Origin: Phycisphaerae bacterium
GTDB lineage: Bacteria; Planctomycetota; Phycisphaerae; UBA1845; PWPN01
Length of the DNA stretch: 16,432 bases
Direction of reading: 5' to 3'
Assembly (NCBI GenBank): GCA_035384605.1
Contig: DAOOIV010000110.1
Span: forward strand, 1 to 16,432
Each line of letters begins with the position of its first letter. Position 1 is the first letter of the stretch. Positions 7,727-15,329 of the stretch are shown in pieces. Below the pieces are notes generated by a model. It made no database searches. It was given only the letters and a program-made list of their open reading frames with translations, and was not told the origin of the DNA. A program made the position numbers and the translations under genes.

Positions 7727-7803
7727 GGATAAAAGAGGTCGAGGTATAGTTGCTGTCCCTCTGTCAAGGGAGCTCATAATTGCGGTCAAATCGGGAGGTC
7801 AAG

Positions 7804-9285
7804 ATGCGCAAGTTCATGTTGGCAAGCACGGTAGTATGGTTCATCGTCGGCCAGACGATGGGAGCGAGCACGGTGACGATGGAGTTGGAGCTTGGGGGCA
7901 GCAACAACGGTGCCACTTGCGCCACCCCGATCTACTTCACGCCGGGGTCCACCGAGGATGGGCAGTTCGCTCTCGATGAAAACGGCCGGCTGACGTGGGC
8001 AGTCCGCATTCACGCGTCGGGGACGCACTTAGATGCATCCCAACAGGAAGTCGCCATTCGTGGCGTTGCAAACTTTGTCTTCGATCTCGAGTTGTATCAT
8101 GATTACGTGGACCCGGCCAACCTGGTCACCACGGCCACGTTCATGAGCACAGCCAATCAGGAGATGACCAATTGCGGCGTTGAGCAGAACTGGTCAAACG
8201 TGCCCGCCGGAATGGCTTATCTCAGCAACGCAGCCTTCGCAGTTGTCTTCGACACAAACACGTCCACTTCTGTTGGCCCGGGCCGGATCGTCGATTACTA
8301 CAGACTGACTGATGGGCATCCGGGCGGAGGTCCACGAATGGATGTGCGTTGCTACCCGAAGGCTGCGGCCGGCGAGGGCAAGCTCCAGGGTGTTGGTGCC
8401 GGCTATTCCCTGTGGAACAAGAGCAGTCTCAGCTTGTTGACCGTCGGTGGAATAGGCCGTGGCGATTTCGCCAGCATCCCCGGCCCGGGGCGACCGTACG
8501 GTTATCTCGCTAACACGGAAACGAAGGCGTCGGGTGACCCGTCCTACGGCTGGCTGGGCTATGGCCCGGTCGTCGAAGGTCAGATTGAGGGTCTCCAGCC
8601 CGGCATCACCTATATCTTGAGGCTCGTGCCTGGCGGCGGAATCAACGTGCTCCGCGGCGGCACTCAGACCCAAACCTCCGCCGAGGTCTTCGCCATCGCC
8701 GCTGACACCACCGTCGGTGATGACATTACCTTCACCATCGCGCCGGTCCAGCCGCCGGTCCAGATCCTCGGCTGGTCGAGCGTCCGCGACTGCGGCGGCG
8801 TTTTCAGGGCTATCCCATTGAACCCAACACGTAGCGTCGGCCAAGTCCTCACAACCGAAACGCGAAAAGACGGTCTCCAGATGATTCAAATCGATTTTGA
8901 TGGCGACATAACTGGCAGGCACGTGCCTGGACAAATCTCCTTGTCGAACGATCTAAGCTTGGTTTCAGAGGCAGTGATCAACAATGGGTATTCCCTCTTG
9001 CTGACTGTGACTAACAGCCAAGACGGTTACTGTTACACCATTGACATCGGTGAGGCGGTCGATGGTCTGGCTTCACTGGATACGGATTGTGCCGTCCAGG
9101 TGCTCGGTGGTGATGTTAACGGTGATGGCGGCGTTAGTGCCACAGACTTGGCCTTTGTGAAAAGCAAGGTGGGCCAGGCAATCGAGGGCAATGAAAAACT
9201 GGATTTGACTTGTGACGGCTCAATTACAGCAACCGACATGGCGTATCTGAAGACCCGGGTAGGCAGACAGGCCACCTGCTGGTAA
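7804..9285 (+). CDS. Secreted protein with C-terminal dockerin domain
   Basis: A 493-residue exported protein. MRKFMLASTVVWFIVGQTMGA is a signal peptide. The body (residues 22-430) is rich in beta-strand-like, glycine-containing segments without a catalytic motif I recognise. A stretch at about 365-425 (IQIDFDGDITGRHVPGQISLSNDLSLV...LLLTVTN) has the look of a beta-sandwich. Residues 435-490 are a type I dockerin pair (GDVNGDGGVSATDLAFVKSKV and LTCDGSITATDMAYLKTRV), of a different sequence type from the other two dockerins in the window. ATG 7804 is preceded by GGGAGG at a good distance, while ATG 7780 is not. Function unknown; probably surface or extracellular. Confidence 0.82.
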   Translation: MRKFMLASTVVWFIVGQTMGASTVTMELELGGSNNGATCATPIYFTPGSTEDGQFALDENGRLTWAVRIHASGTHLDASQQEVAIRGVANFVFDLELYHDYVDPANLVTTATFMSTANQEMTNCGVEQNWSNVPAGMAYLSNAAFAVVFDTNTSTSVGPGRIVDYYRLTDGHPGGGPRMDVRCYPKAAAGEGKLQGVGAGYSLWNKSSLSLLTVGGIGRGDFASIPGPGRPYGYLANTETKASGDPSYGWLGYGPVVEGQIEGLQPGITYILRLVPGGGINVLRGGTQTQTSAEVFAIAADTTVGDDITFTIAPVQPPVQILGWSSVRDCGGVFRAIPLNPTRSVGQVLTTETRKDGLQMIQIDFDGDITGRHVPGQISLSNDLSLVSEAVINNGYSLLLTVTNSQDGYCYTIDIGEAVDGLASLDTDCAVQVLGGDVNGDGGVSATDLAFVKSKVGQAIEGNEKLDLTCDGSITATDMAYLKTRVGRQATCW

Positions 9286-9324
9286 TTGCGTTTGTTAACC
9301 GCAAGCAAGCATTGTGTTTTAGAT

Positions 9325-9358
9325 GAAGCCAGTGGCGCCATGGTGGCCTGCTGGCTTC
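9325..9358. terminator. Probable bidirectional terminator
   Basis: GAAGCCAG (9325-9332) and CTGGCTTC (9351-9358) form a perfect 8-bp stem, extendable by an inner GGC/GCC. The hairpin lies in the 87-base gap between the convergent stops at 9285 and 9373. T-containing sequence follows on the plus strand (GCTTTTATGG) and TCTAAAAC on the minus strand; neither T-tract is strong. Confidence 0.6.
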
Positions 9359-9372
9359 CTTGCGTTATGCTT

Positions 9373-9999
9373 TTATGGTGGATTGGGGCGTGCCGAGCGG
9401 CCCAGGCCCCTCAACAAACCGGCCAGTTGCTCCACCGGTTCGCTCAACTCATATCGCAGCAGGTCGCCCACCACGACAAAGTCGTTCTGAACCATGGCGT
9501 CCTTCATCTCCGCGAAACGGCTCTTAACCACCTCAAGAACCGTGCTGAGCCTGGCCCTGTCGTCGGCAACACTGTCCAGATCGATTCCCAGCACCTGTGA
9601 AACGACCATCAGTGTCTGGTGGATCTGCTTCCAGGCCTCCAGGAACTTCTGGAGCTCCTGCATGGCCGCCTCATGCTGGCCGGCTGCAAGCAGGTCCGCA
9701 GCTTTCTCTCTCGCAATCGTGGAATCCTCCAGCACCAACGCCGCCTGGTCAAGGGCGCTGCGAACCAGCGCCGCCACCGGCTGTGTTTGAATCTCCACAC
9801 GCTCGTACCGCTCCGCGGGAGACTCAAGTGCCTCCGCCAGATCCTCTTGGCTCAGGGGCTGTCCGTCGCATCGGATACTGACCACGTATCTGGGTTCGTC
9901 CTGACGGTTGGCCGCGCAGGCTTCGTTGGCCAACTCGGCGAGACTCTGATTTGCTGGCCCGGCCATTGTGTACGGCCGGTCGTCAACGAGTACGTGCAT
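9373..9999 (-). CDS. Hypothetical helical protein downstream of glmS
   Basis: A 208-residue soluble protein with no signal peptide or membrane segment. The first 70 residues (MHVLVDDRPYTMAGPANQSLAEL...YVVSIRCDGQPLSQEDL) look like a small alpha/beta domain. Residues 75-195 are almost entirely helical in character, with alanine-, leucine- and glutamate-rich stretches (AREKAADLLAAGQHEAAMQELQKFLEAWKQIHQ) that suggest a helical bundle or coiled coil. ATG 9999 has an AAGGA site; longer frames upstream to 10152 run into arginine/cysteine-rich non-coding-like sequence. It lies 200 bases after glmS on the same strand and may be read from the same transcript or its own promoter. I do not recognise the family. 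Confidence 0.78.
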   Translation of the reverse strand: MHVLVDDRPYTMAGPANQSLAELANEACAANRQDEPRYVVSIRCDGQPLSQEDLAEALESPAERYERVEIQTQPVAALVRSALDQAALVLEDSTIAREKAADLLAAGQHEAAMQELQKFLEAWKQIHQTLMVVSQVLGIDLDSVADDRARLSTVLEVVKSRFAEMKDAMVQNDFVVVGDLLRYELSEPVEQLAGLLRGLGRSARPNPP

Positions 10000-10176
10000 G
10001 GCGGTCCTTTCAAGTGTTCCGTCTGGCGGTCGGTGTGCCCGCAGGCAGCGGCAAGCTCGCCTATTAAGGCATCGGCATGTTGGCGTTTGCCGCTCCAGCC
10101 GGCCTCCTTTTTCTCGGGGATCTTTCGTTGGTGACCGGTGGCGGGAGAGCATAAGGAGGACAGCGAGTTACGTCCC

Positions 10177-10192
10177 GCTGATCTTCGTCAGC
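10177..10192 (-). other. Short hairpin after glmS
   Basis: GCTGA and TCAGC form a 5-bp stem with a six-base loop 8 bases past the glmS stop. There is no T-tract, so it is a weak candidate for termination. The rest of 10000-10199 contains no supported gene. Confidence 0.3.
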
Positions 10193-10199
10193 CAGCCTT

Positions 10200-12026
10200 C
10201 TATTCCACAGTGACGCTCTTGGCCAGATTCCTCGGCTTGTCCACGCTGCAGTTGCGAAGCACTGCCGCATGGTAGGCCAACAACTGAAGCGGGATCACGG
10301 TCAGCATGGGCTGGAGCGGCTCCGGTACATCCGGCACCTGGAACACGTGCTCGGCCATCTGGGCAACGTTACGATCGCCTTCCGTCGCTACGGCGAGGAT
10401 CTTGCCGCCCCGGCTGCGAACCTCTTCGATGTTGCCCAGAACCTTGTCGTACTGGTTCCCGCGCGTCGCGATAAAGACCACGGGCATGCCGTCGCTGATC
10501 AACGCAATCGGACCGTGCTTCATCTCAGCGGCAGGCATTCCTTCAGCATGAATGTAGCTTATCTCTTTAAGCTTCAGGGCACCTTCCAGGGCGATCGGGT
10601 AGTTATAGCCCCGCCCCAGGAACAGCCAGTTCTCCCGGTCGACGAACCGCCTTGCGGCCTCGCATATGGCGTCCGACTGCTGGACAATCCGCTCAACATG
10701 ACCGGGTATCAGCCCAAGTTGGCTGATGAGTGCCTGGGCGTCGTTCTGAGACAGAAAACGACGTCGACCAAGTTGAATTGCCATCATGGTCAGCACAGCC
10801 AGTTGGGAGGTGAACGCCTTGGTGCTGGCCACGCCGATCTCAGGACCACAATGAAGATAAACGCCGGCGTCAGCCTCGCGGGCAATCGTGCTTCCGACGA
10901 CGTTCACCACGCCGAGCGTCAGGGCCCCCTTCTCTTTGGCCTCGCGAAGCGCTGCAAGCGTGTCGGCGGTCTCTCCGGACTGACTGATGGCAATAACCAC
11001 CGTTCCCTCATTGATCAGCGGATTACGGTAACGAAACTCGCTGGCATACTCGGTCTCGGCAGGGGTCTTGGCGATGTCCTCGAAAAGATACTCCCCGACA
11101 AGACCCGCATGCCACGCGGTTCCCTGGGCGGTGAAAATGATCCGTCTTGCTCTGGCAAGATCGCGGGCATAGTGCGCAATGCCCCCCAGATGTATCATGC
11201 CCTCGCGGACTCGCAGCCTTCCTCGTAAGGTGTTGCTGAGCGCCTGCGGTTGCTCGAAGATCTCCTTGGCCATGAAATGCTTATGCCCGCCCAGTTCGAT
11301 CTGCTCGAGCGTCAATTCGACTTCCTGCACGTCCTTCGTGACCGGAACCGCATCGAGTGTCATGGTTCGGAAGCCGTCGTAAGTGAGGACTGCCATCTCG
11401 CCGTCAGCGAGGTAGACTACTTGAGCGGTGTGCTCGATGATGGCGGCCGCATCCGAGGCGACGATGAACTCGCCATTCCCGATGCCGATGATCAACGGAC
11501 TGCCTTTACGAGCTACGACGATCCGATTCGGCTCATCGGCCGAGACAACGGCGATCCCGTACGTGCCTTGCACGTCGTGAAGGGCGTCACGGACGGCTTG
11601 TTCGAGGTTGCCATTGTAGAAGTGGCCGATCAATTGCGCTAACACCTCCGTATCCGTGTCGCTGACGCAACGAATGCCTTGTTGCTCAAGAAACGTTCTC
11701 AGAGAGCGGTAATTCTCGATGATGCCATTGTGGACCAGGGCGATCTTGCCATCGGAAGAGGTGTGCGGGTGGGCATTCCGCTCACTGGGAGCCCCGTGTG
11801 TGGCCCAGCGGGTGTGGGCGATGCCAAGTGTCGCCGAGTCTTCAGCCGCCCCCAGCTTGGCCTCAAGGGCACTGATGCGCCCGGCCGCCCGGGTGATGTT
11901 CAGAGTGCCGCCGCCTACCGTCGCAATGCCGGCCGAGTCATAACCACGGTACTCAAGACGCTTAAGCCCCTCAATCAGGAGCGGCTGGGCCTGCTTGCGT
12001 CCGATATAACCGACGATTCCGCACAT
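10200..12026 (-). CDS. glmS: Glutamine--fructose-6-phosphate aminotransferase (isomerizing)
   Basis: Converts fructose-6-phosphate and glutamine to glucosamine-6-phosphate and glutamate, the first step towards UDP-N-acetylglucosamine for the cell envelope; cytosolic. The 608-residue length is normal. Residues 2 to about 220 are the class II glutaminase domain, with the nucleophile Cys2 exposed after removal of Met1 (MCGIVGYIG), HTRWATHG at 71-78 and NGIIENY at 100-106. Two SIS sugar-isomerase domains follow (about 285-420 and 455-595), with SQSGETADT at 348-356, STKAFTSQ at 401-408, and LKEISYIHAE...EMKHGPIAL at 486-509. The C-terminus DKPRNLAKSVTVE is the conserved active-site tail. The start has a GAGG site. 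No sign of a glmS ribozyme is seen in the short leader. Confidence 0.98.
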   Translation of the reverse strand: MCGIVGYIGRKQAQPLLIEGLKRLEYRGYDSAGIATVGGGTLNITRAAGRISALEAKLGAAEDSATLGIAHTRWATHGAPSERNAHPHTSSDGKIALVHNGIIENYRSLRTFLEQQGIRCVSDTDTEVLAQLIGHFYNGNLEQAVRDALHDVQGTYGIAVVSADEPNRIVVARKGSPLIIGIGNGEFIVASDAAAIIEHTAQVVYLADGEMAVLTYDGFRTMTLDAVPVTKDVQEVELTLEQIELGGHKHFMAKEIFEQPQALSNTLRGRLRVREGMIHLGGIAHYARDLARARRIIFTAQGTAWHAGLVGEYLFEDIAKTPAETEYASEFRYRNPLINEGTVVIAISQSGETADTLAALREAKEKGALTLGVVNVVGSTIAREADAGVYLHCGPEIGVASTKAFTSQLAVLTMMAIQLGRRRFLSQNDAQALISQLGLIPGHVERIVQQSDAICEAARRFVDRENWLFLGRGYNYPIALEGALKLKEISYIHAEGMPAAEMKHGPIALISDGMPVVFIATRGNQYDKVLGNIEEVRSRGGKILAVATEGDRNVAQMAEHVFQVPDVPEPLQPMLTVIPLQLLAYHAAVLRNCSVDKPRNLAKSVTVE

Positions 12027-12082
12027 GGTCGTATCCTCTTGTCCTCTCGATTTGCTTAATCGGATCCGGCGAGGACTGCAAG

Positions 12083-12111
12083 TTCATCGACCGCCGCGTT
12101 GCGACAGTCAA
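12083..12111 (-). promoter_or_regulatory. Candidate glmS promoter
   Basis: On the minus strand TTGACT (12106-12111) is followed by a 17-base spacer and GATGAA (12083-12088). The -35 is good and the -10 is weak. Transcription would start near 12076, about 50 bases before glmS. Confidence 0.4.
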
Positions 12112-12130
12112 TTAGTGCGTGGCGCCGGGC

Positions 12131-12251
12131 CTGCAATCCTACGGCCAGACAGATGCGCAGCATGCGCGCATGTGTCCGAATTGCTGTGTGTCCGGGTCGC
12201 GGCCCGCAAAAAGGCGGTTCACCTTGGGATTCTCGGGTGCCGCGGATTGCA
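12131..12251. repeat. Dispersed repeat, copy A
   Basis: This segment aligns without gaps for about 100 bases to 16060 onward (constant offset 3929), with one extra base in copy B near the right end. Twenty bases at 12199-12218 (GCGGCCCGCAAAAAGGCGGT) are identical in the two copies, followed by a shared CCTTGGG. Copy A contains a perfect 12-bp palindrome (CATGCGCGCATG, 12161-12172) absent from copy B. It fills much of the 367-base gap between glmS and nuoA, which has no gene. Confidence 0.6.
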
Positions 12252-12282
12252 TGAACCACCGTAGCCGCTTGATGTTACGGAA

Positions 12283-12314
12283 ATGACACTTTAGACTGCC
12301 AAGACGCCTATAAT
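12283..12314 (+). promoter_or_regulatory. Candidate nuo operon promoter
   Basis: A perfect TATAAT at 12309-12314 has ATGACA at 12283-12288, a good -35 match but with a 20-base spacer. Directly after the -10, ACCGCCGAG (12315-12323) pairs with CTCGG and CGGT (12331-12341), forming a 9-bp stem with a TC bulge over the expected start site. Confidence 0.4.
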
Positions 12315-12393
12315 ACCGCCGAGCGAAAGACTCGGTCCGGTGTGAAGCAAGACGGCGTCGCAAGATTGCTGGCAACCCGAAAGACAGGCAGCC

Positions 12394-12804
12394 ATGTTGG
12401 CCGGGCATCCGTACACTCCGATTCTCATCCTGCTCCTTGTGGTGATCGTCATCGTGCTGGCCATCATGGCCTTGAGCCACATGATCGGTACCGCTCGTCA
12501 CGGTCATCGCAAGGATACCCCCTACGAAGCCGGAATGCCGCCTCTAGCCGATGCTCGCCGCCGGTTTCACGCCCGCTTCTACATCGTGGCGTTGCTCTTC
12601 CTGCTTTTTGATGTTGAGGTGGTGCTCATGTGGCCTTGGGCTGTGGCTTTCCACCGGGCGGCAGTTGGGCAGGGATCAATCGAGGCCGTATCGGGGCAAG
12701 CGGCGGGTGCAGGTCTTTTCCTCGTATCGATGATGGTTTTCGTGGCTCTGCTCTTAATCGGCCTCCTTTACGCGTGGGGGCGGGGAGCACTTCATTGGAG
12801 GTAG
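12394..12804 (+). CDS. nuoA: NADH-quinone oxidoreductase subunit A
   Basis: A membrane subunit of respiratory complex I that helps form the quinone-site region and links the peripheral arm to the membrane arm. The 136 residues hold three helices (about 8-29, 62-86 and 104-127). The family signature RFYIVALLFLLFDVEVVLMWPWA (61-83) includes the conserved acidic residues D73 and E75. The loop reads YEAGMPP where many homologues have YECG; an alanine at that cysteine position is not expected to abolish function. The ribosome binding site is weak (AGGC before ATG). nuoB follows 14 bases after the stop. Confidence 0.95.
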   Translation: MLAGHPYTPILILLLVVIVIVLAIMALSHMIGTARHGHRKDTPYEAGMPPLADARRRFHARFYIVALLFLLFDVEVVLMWPWAVAFHRAAVGQGSIEAVSGQAAGAGLFLVSMMVFVALLLIGLLYAWGRGALHWR

Positions 12805-12818
12805 GCAACCAGACCCCC

Positions 12819-13430
12819 ATGAACGCGCGCGCCGCAGCCAGACGATCGGTTGAGGCTCTCGTGTCCGGCGAGTGGGTGACGACGCGCCTGGAGGCGGTGT
12901 CGAACCTGATCCGCCGGTACGGAGTCAATTGGTGCCGCAAGTACTCCCTCTGGCCTTTGCCCTTCGCGACGGCATGCTGCGGAATCGAACTGATGGCGAC
13001 GGGGGCGAGCCGCTATGACGTGGCGAGGTTCGGAGCAGAGGTCATGCGATTCAGCCCCCGCCAGTCGGATCTGCTCATCTGTGCCGGCCGTGTCGCGATC
13101 AAAATGATGCCCGTCTTGCAGCGAATTTACGCCCAGATGTGCGAGCCCAAATGGGTCATCAGCATGGGAGCATGCGCAAGCACCGGAGGCGTCTTCGATA
13201 CGTACGCCGTCGTCCAGGGCATCGATCACTTTATGCCCGTCGATGTCTATGTGCCCGGCTGCCCCCCGCGTCCCGAGACCCTGATCGAAGGGATTATGGC
13301 GATTCAGCGGATCGTCGATCGCGAGGGAATTCGTAACAGCCAGGATCGACAAGGCGGCTATCGGATGACAGTCTCCGCATCCGGGAAAGATCAGCCCCGC
13401 GGCGATCGCTCTCGACAGGCAGGAGAATGA
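12819..13430 (+). CDS. nuoB: NADH-quinone oxidoreductase subunit B
   Basis: A peripheral-arm subunit of complex I carrying the N2 [4Fe-4S] cluster, the last electron donor to quinone. The 203 residues contain all four cluster cysteines: the adjacent pair C53/C54 (TACCGIELM), C119 (SMGACASTGG) and C148 (VPGCPPRPE). I chose ATG 12819 because sequence upstream in this frame is shadow coding of nuoA. The nearest Shine-Dalgarno (GGAGG, 12797-12801, overlapping the end of nuoA) is 17 bases away, longer than usual, so translation may depend on coupling to nuoA. The last 35 residues are polar and probably disordered. Confidence 0.96.
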   Translation: MNARAAARRSVEALVSGEWVTTRLEAVSNLIRRYGVNWCRKYSLWPLPFATACCGIELMATGASRYDVARFGAEVMRFSPRQSDLLICAGRVAIKMMPVLQRIYAQMCEPKWVISMGACASTGGVFDTYAVVQGIDHFMPVDVYVPGCPPRPETLIEGIMAIQRIVDREGIRNSQDRQGGYRMTVSASGKDQPRGDRSRQAGE

Positions 13431-13433
13431 CCG

Positions 13434-13964
13434 ATGGCCATTCGATCGGTGATTTCCGCGTTACAGGAACAGTTTCCCGGCGTGGATTTCCGTCCGGGCC
13501 CGCTTCTGCCCGGACGATCAAACGAGCTCCGGCAGATCTGCCTTCACCTTCCTTCCGACCGGCTGATCGAGATCATGACGTTTCTCCGTGAGAACGAGAT
13601 GACGCGATTCGAGCAGCTTTCCGATCTCACCTGCGTAGACTACCTTCGGTACCCCGGCGCCGCAAATCGGTTCGCGGTCGTTTACTCTTTGCTTTCGATA
13701 TCGCTTGGGCATCGTCTGTGGATCAAATGCCTGGTTGACGATCCCGCTCCAACGTTGCCGAGCGTTACGGGCATCTGGCCGGGAGCCGACTGGCTTGAGC
13801 GGGAGGTGTATGACCTGTTCGGAATCAGCTTCACCGGACATCCCGACCTGCGACGTCTCATGACCTGGGAAGGCTTTACGGCTCACCCGCTTCGCAAGGA
13901 TTATCCGCTTCGAGGGCAGGGAGAGCGTCAGAATTACGAGGTCTTTCCACGAGACGTCAGTTGA
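13434..13964 (+). CDS. nuoC: NADH-quinone oxidoreductase subunit C
   Basis: The 30-kDa-type peripheral-arm subunit of complex I; it contacts NuoB and NuoD and carries no cofactor. The 176 residues include the family signature: WLEREVYDLFGI (120-131), GHPDLRRL (135-142) and HPLRKDYPL (151-159). It is not fused to NuoD, unlike the NuoCD protein of enterobacteria. The ATG lies 3 bases after the nuoB stop, with AGGAG in the end of nuoB as its ribosome binding site. The expected next gene, nuoD, is not present; a glycosyltransferase follows. Confidence 0.95.
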   Translation: MAIRSVISALQEQFPGVDFRPGPLLPGRSNELRQICLHLPSDRLIEIMTFLRENEMTRFEQLSDLTCVDYLRYPGAANRFAVVYSLLSISLGHRLWIKCLVDDPAPTLPSVTGIWPGADWLEREVYDLFGISFTGHPDLRRLMTWEGFTAHPLRKDYPLRGQGERQNYEVFPRDVS

Positions 13965-13993
13965 TCTGCACTGTCGTCCCTTCCGAAAGGCGG

Positions 13994-15172
13994 ATGATTG
14001 AAATGGCGGTATCGTGCAGGCCGGATCGGCGCATTCGGCTTACATATGTGATCACGGATCTGGCGATTGGGGGGGTCCCCCTTCACCTGTACCGGCTCGC
14101 AACCCGGCTGCCTCGTAATCGCTTTCACATCCATGTCGTCTCCCTGGCTGATGCCGGCCCGGTCGGCGAAATGCTCGCATCTGCCGGAATCCCCGTGTCG
14201 TCTTGCGGGGCCCGCACAAGCCGGGACCTGAAGGCCCTCGGTCGCCTTTGGAGGATTCTCAAAGCCACACGACCGCAAGTACTGCACGCCCTGCTCTTTC
14301 ACGCCAATATCGCCTGCCGGCTGATAGGGCCGCTGGCCGCCGTGCCGATCAACAGGATCCTGTGTGAGATCCAGACAGCGGAGGTTGAGCGGCCTTGGCA
14401 TCTTGTGCTGGATAATCTCACCTGTCGGTTATGCCGCTTCGAAGTCGGCAACTCGCCGTCCGTCGTAGCCCACCTGCGTCGGAAGGCCCACCTGCCGGCC
14501 TCACGACTGTTGTGCCAGTGGGGCGCCGTAGATGTCGCGGCCATCGACGCCGCCAAGCCGGCTGACAGAGCAATGTTCGGCTTGTCGGCTGATAAGCCCT
14601 TGGTCATCTGGACCGGCCGTTTTGATCCCATCAAAGGTTTCGAGGAAATGCTGTCGGCTTTTGCGCGCCTGCGTCAAACACTGCCGGCAACCTTACTGCT
14701 GGTGGGTGACGGGCCGTACCGCCCGACAGTTGAACGACTGATTGCCGAGCAAGGCCTTGACCAGTGTGTGAAGCTGGCAGGATCTCGTCCTGACGTGCCC
14801 TCACTGTTGAAGATCGCGGATGCATTTGTCTTCTGTTCCCGGACCGAGGGATTGCCCAATTCGCTCCTCGAGGCAATGGCGGCCGGGTTGCCGGTCGTGG
14901 CTACCGATGTTCCCGGGTGTCGCGATGTCGTCATCGACGGAAAAACAGGCTTTCTGGCCCGGGCCGGATCTGTCGTCGACATCGAGAAAAGGCTCGCTCG
15001 CGTTCTCACTGATCATCGCCTGTCGGCCGACCTGGGGACTCAGGCACGTGACTGGGTTCGTACCCACGTGGATGCTCGAAAATGGTCCGAGCGGTGGCAA
15101 TCGATTTACTCCTATATCGCTCAGAATGATAGTATCACTGTACGAGCCGATTGCCTGAGCAGACACGGCTAG
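13994..15172 (+). CDS. GT4-type glycosyltransferase
   Basis: A 392-residue GT-B fold glycosyltransferase, probably cytosolic or at the inner face of the membrane, using an activated sugar donor. The N-terminal domain starts IRLTYVITDLAIGGVPLHLYRLATRL, the usual acceptor-side glycine loop. The C-terminal domain has TGRFDPIKGFEEML (about 207-220), LLVGDGPY and the family motif TEGLPNSLLEAMAAGLP, in which E285 and E293 form the EX7E pair. Sugar and acceptor cannot be told; an envelope or extracellular polysaccharide role is likely. ATG 13994 is chosen, but ATG 14003 or a TTG at 13961 overlapping the nuoC stop are possible. It lies 29 bases after nuoC and is likely co-transcribed. Confidence 0.9.
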   Translation: MIEMAVSCRPDRRIRLTYVITDLAIGGVPLHLYRLATRLPRNRFHIHVVSLADAGPVGEMLASAGIPVSSCGARTSRDLKALGRLWRILKATRPQVLHALLFHANIACRLIGPLAAVPINRILCEIQTAEVERPWHLVLDNLTCRLCRFEVGNSPSVVAHLRRKAHLPASRLLCQWGAVDVAAIDAAKPADRAMFGLSADKPLVIWTGRFDPIKGFEEMLSAFARLRQTLPATLLLVGDGPYRPTVERLIAEQGLDQCVKLAGSRPDVPSLLKIADAFVFCSRTEGLPNSLLEAMAAGLPVVATDVPGCRDVVIDGKTGFLARAGSVVDIEKRLARVLTDHRLSADLGTQARDWVRTHVDARKWSERWQSIYSYIAQNDSITVRADCLSRHG

Positions 15173-15196
15173 CGGATGGATTTTCCGTCTTGCCGT

Positions 15197-15225
15197 TTGG
15201 CGCTGACGTCATTTGGAGTTATACT
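15197..15225 (+). promoter_or_regulatory. Candidate promoter of the response regulator gene
   Basis: TTGGCG (15197-15202), a 17-base spacer and TATACT (15220-15225). The -10 lies inside the first copy of an 11-bp tandem repeat, so a second TATACT occurs at 15231-15236. The leader would be about 100 bases. Confidence 0.5.
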
Positions 15226-15261
15226 TGAGTTATACTTGACTGCAGGTATCGTCAAATGACG
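15207..15261. promoter_or_regulatory. Operator-like array: tandem 11-bp repeat within a 9-bp inverted repeat
   Basis: CGTCATTTG (15207-15215) and CAAATGACG (15253-15261) are perfect inverted copies. Between them GAGTTATACTT occurs twice back to back (15216-15226 and 15227-15237). The 11-bp spacing is about one helical turn, so two protein units could bind on the same face. The array overlaps the candidate -10. Confidence 0.5.
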
Positions 15262-15329
15262 CCGATCATTTCGGAACCTGTTCGCAGGTGATGCGCAGGA
15301 TGTAACGCTCTCTAAGACAGGGGGTCGTC

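Larger units (their letters stand above)
7263..7803. other. Gene-free stretch with repeat and stem-loops
   Basis: This 541-base stretch between the polyferredoxin and the next secreted protein has no convincing gene. A minus-strand frame at 7498-7767 (89 codons) lacks a ribosome binding site and any recognisable domain. The stretch holds the 61-bp-period repeat, a short palindrome (AGCTTAAGCT, 7495-7504) and the two stem-loops at 7597-7639 and 7677-7726. No clear promoter for the 7804 gene could be assigned; TATAGT around 7745 has a -35-like TTGTGC at a poor 19-base spacing. Confidence 0.5.

Noticed and set aside
7498..7767. Minus-strand 89-codon frame
   Set aside because: No ribosome binding site or domain, and it runs across the stem-loops in a region that otherwise looks non-coding.
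12027..12130. glmS ribozyme upstream of glmS
   Set aside because: The leader appears to be about 50 bases, too short, and the conserved ribozyme core is not visible.
12025..12264. Plus-strand frame through repeat copy A with similarity to the frame through copy B (16050-16391)
   Set aside because: The similarity follows from the DNA repeat; both strands are open, there is no ribosome binding site, and the frames diverge outside the repeat.
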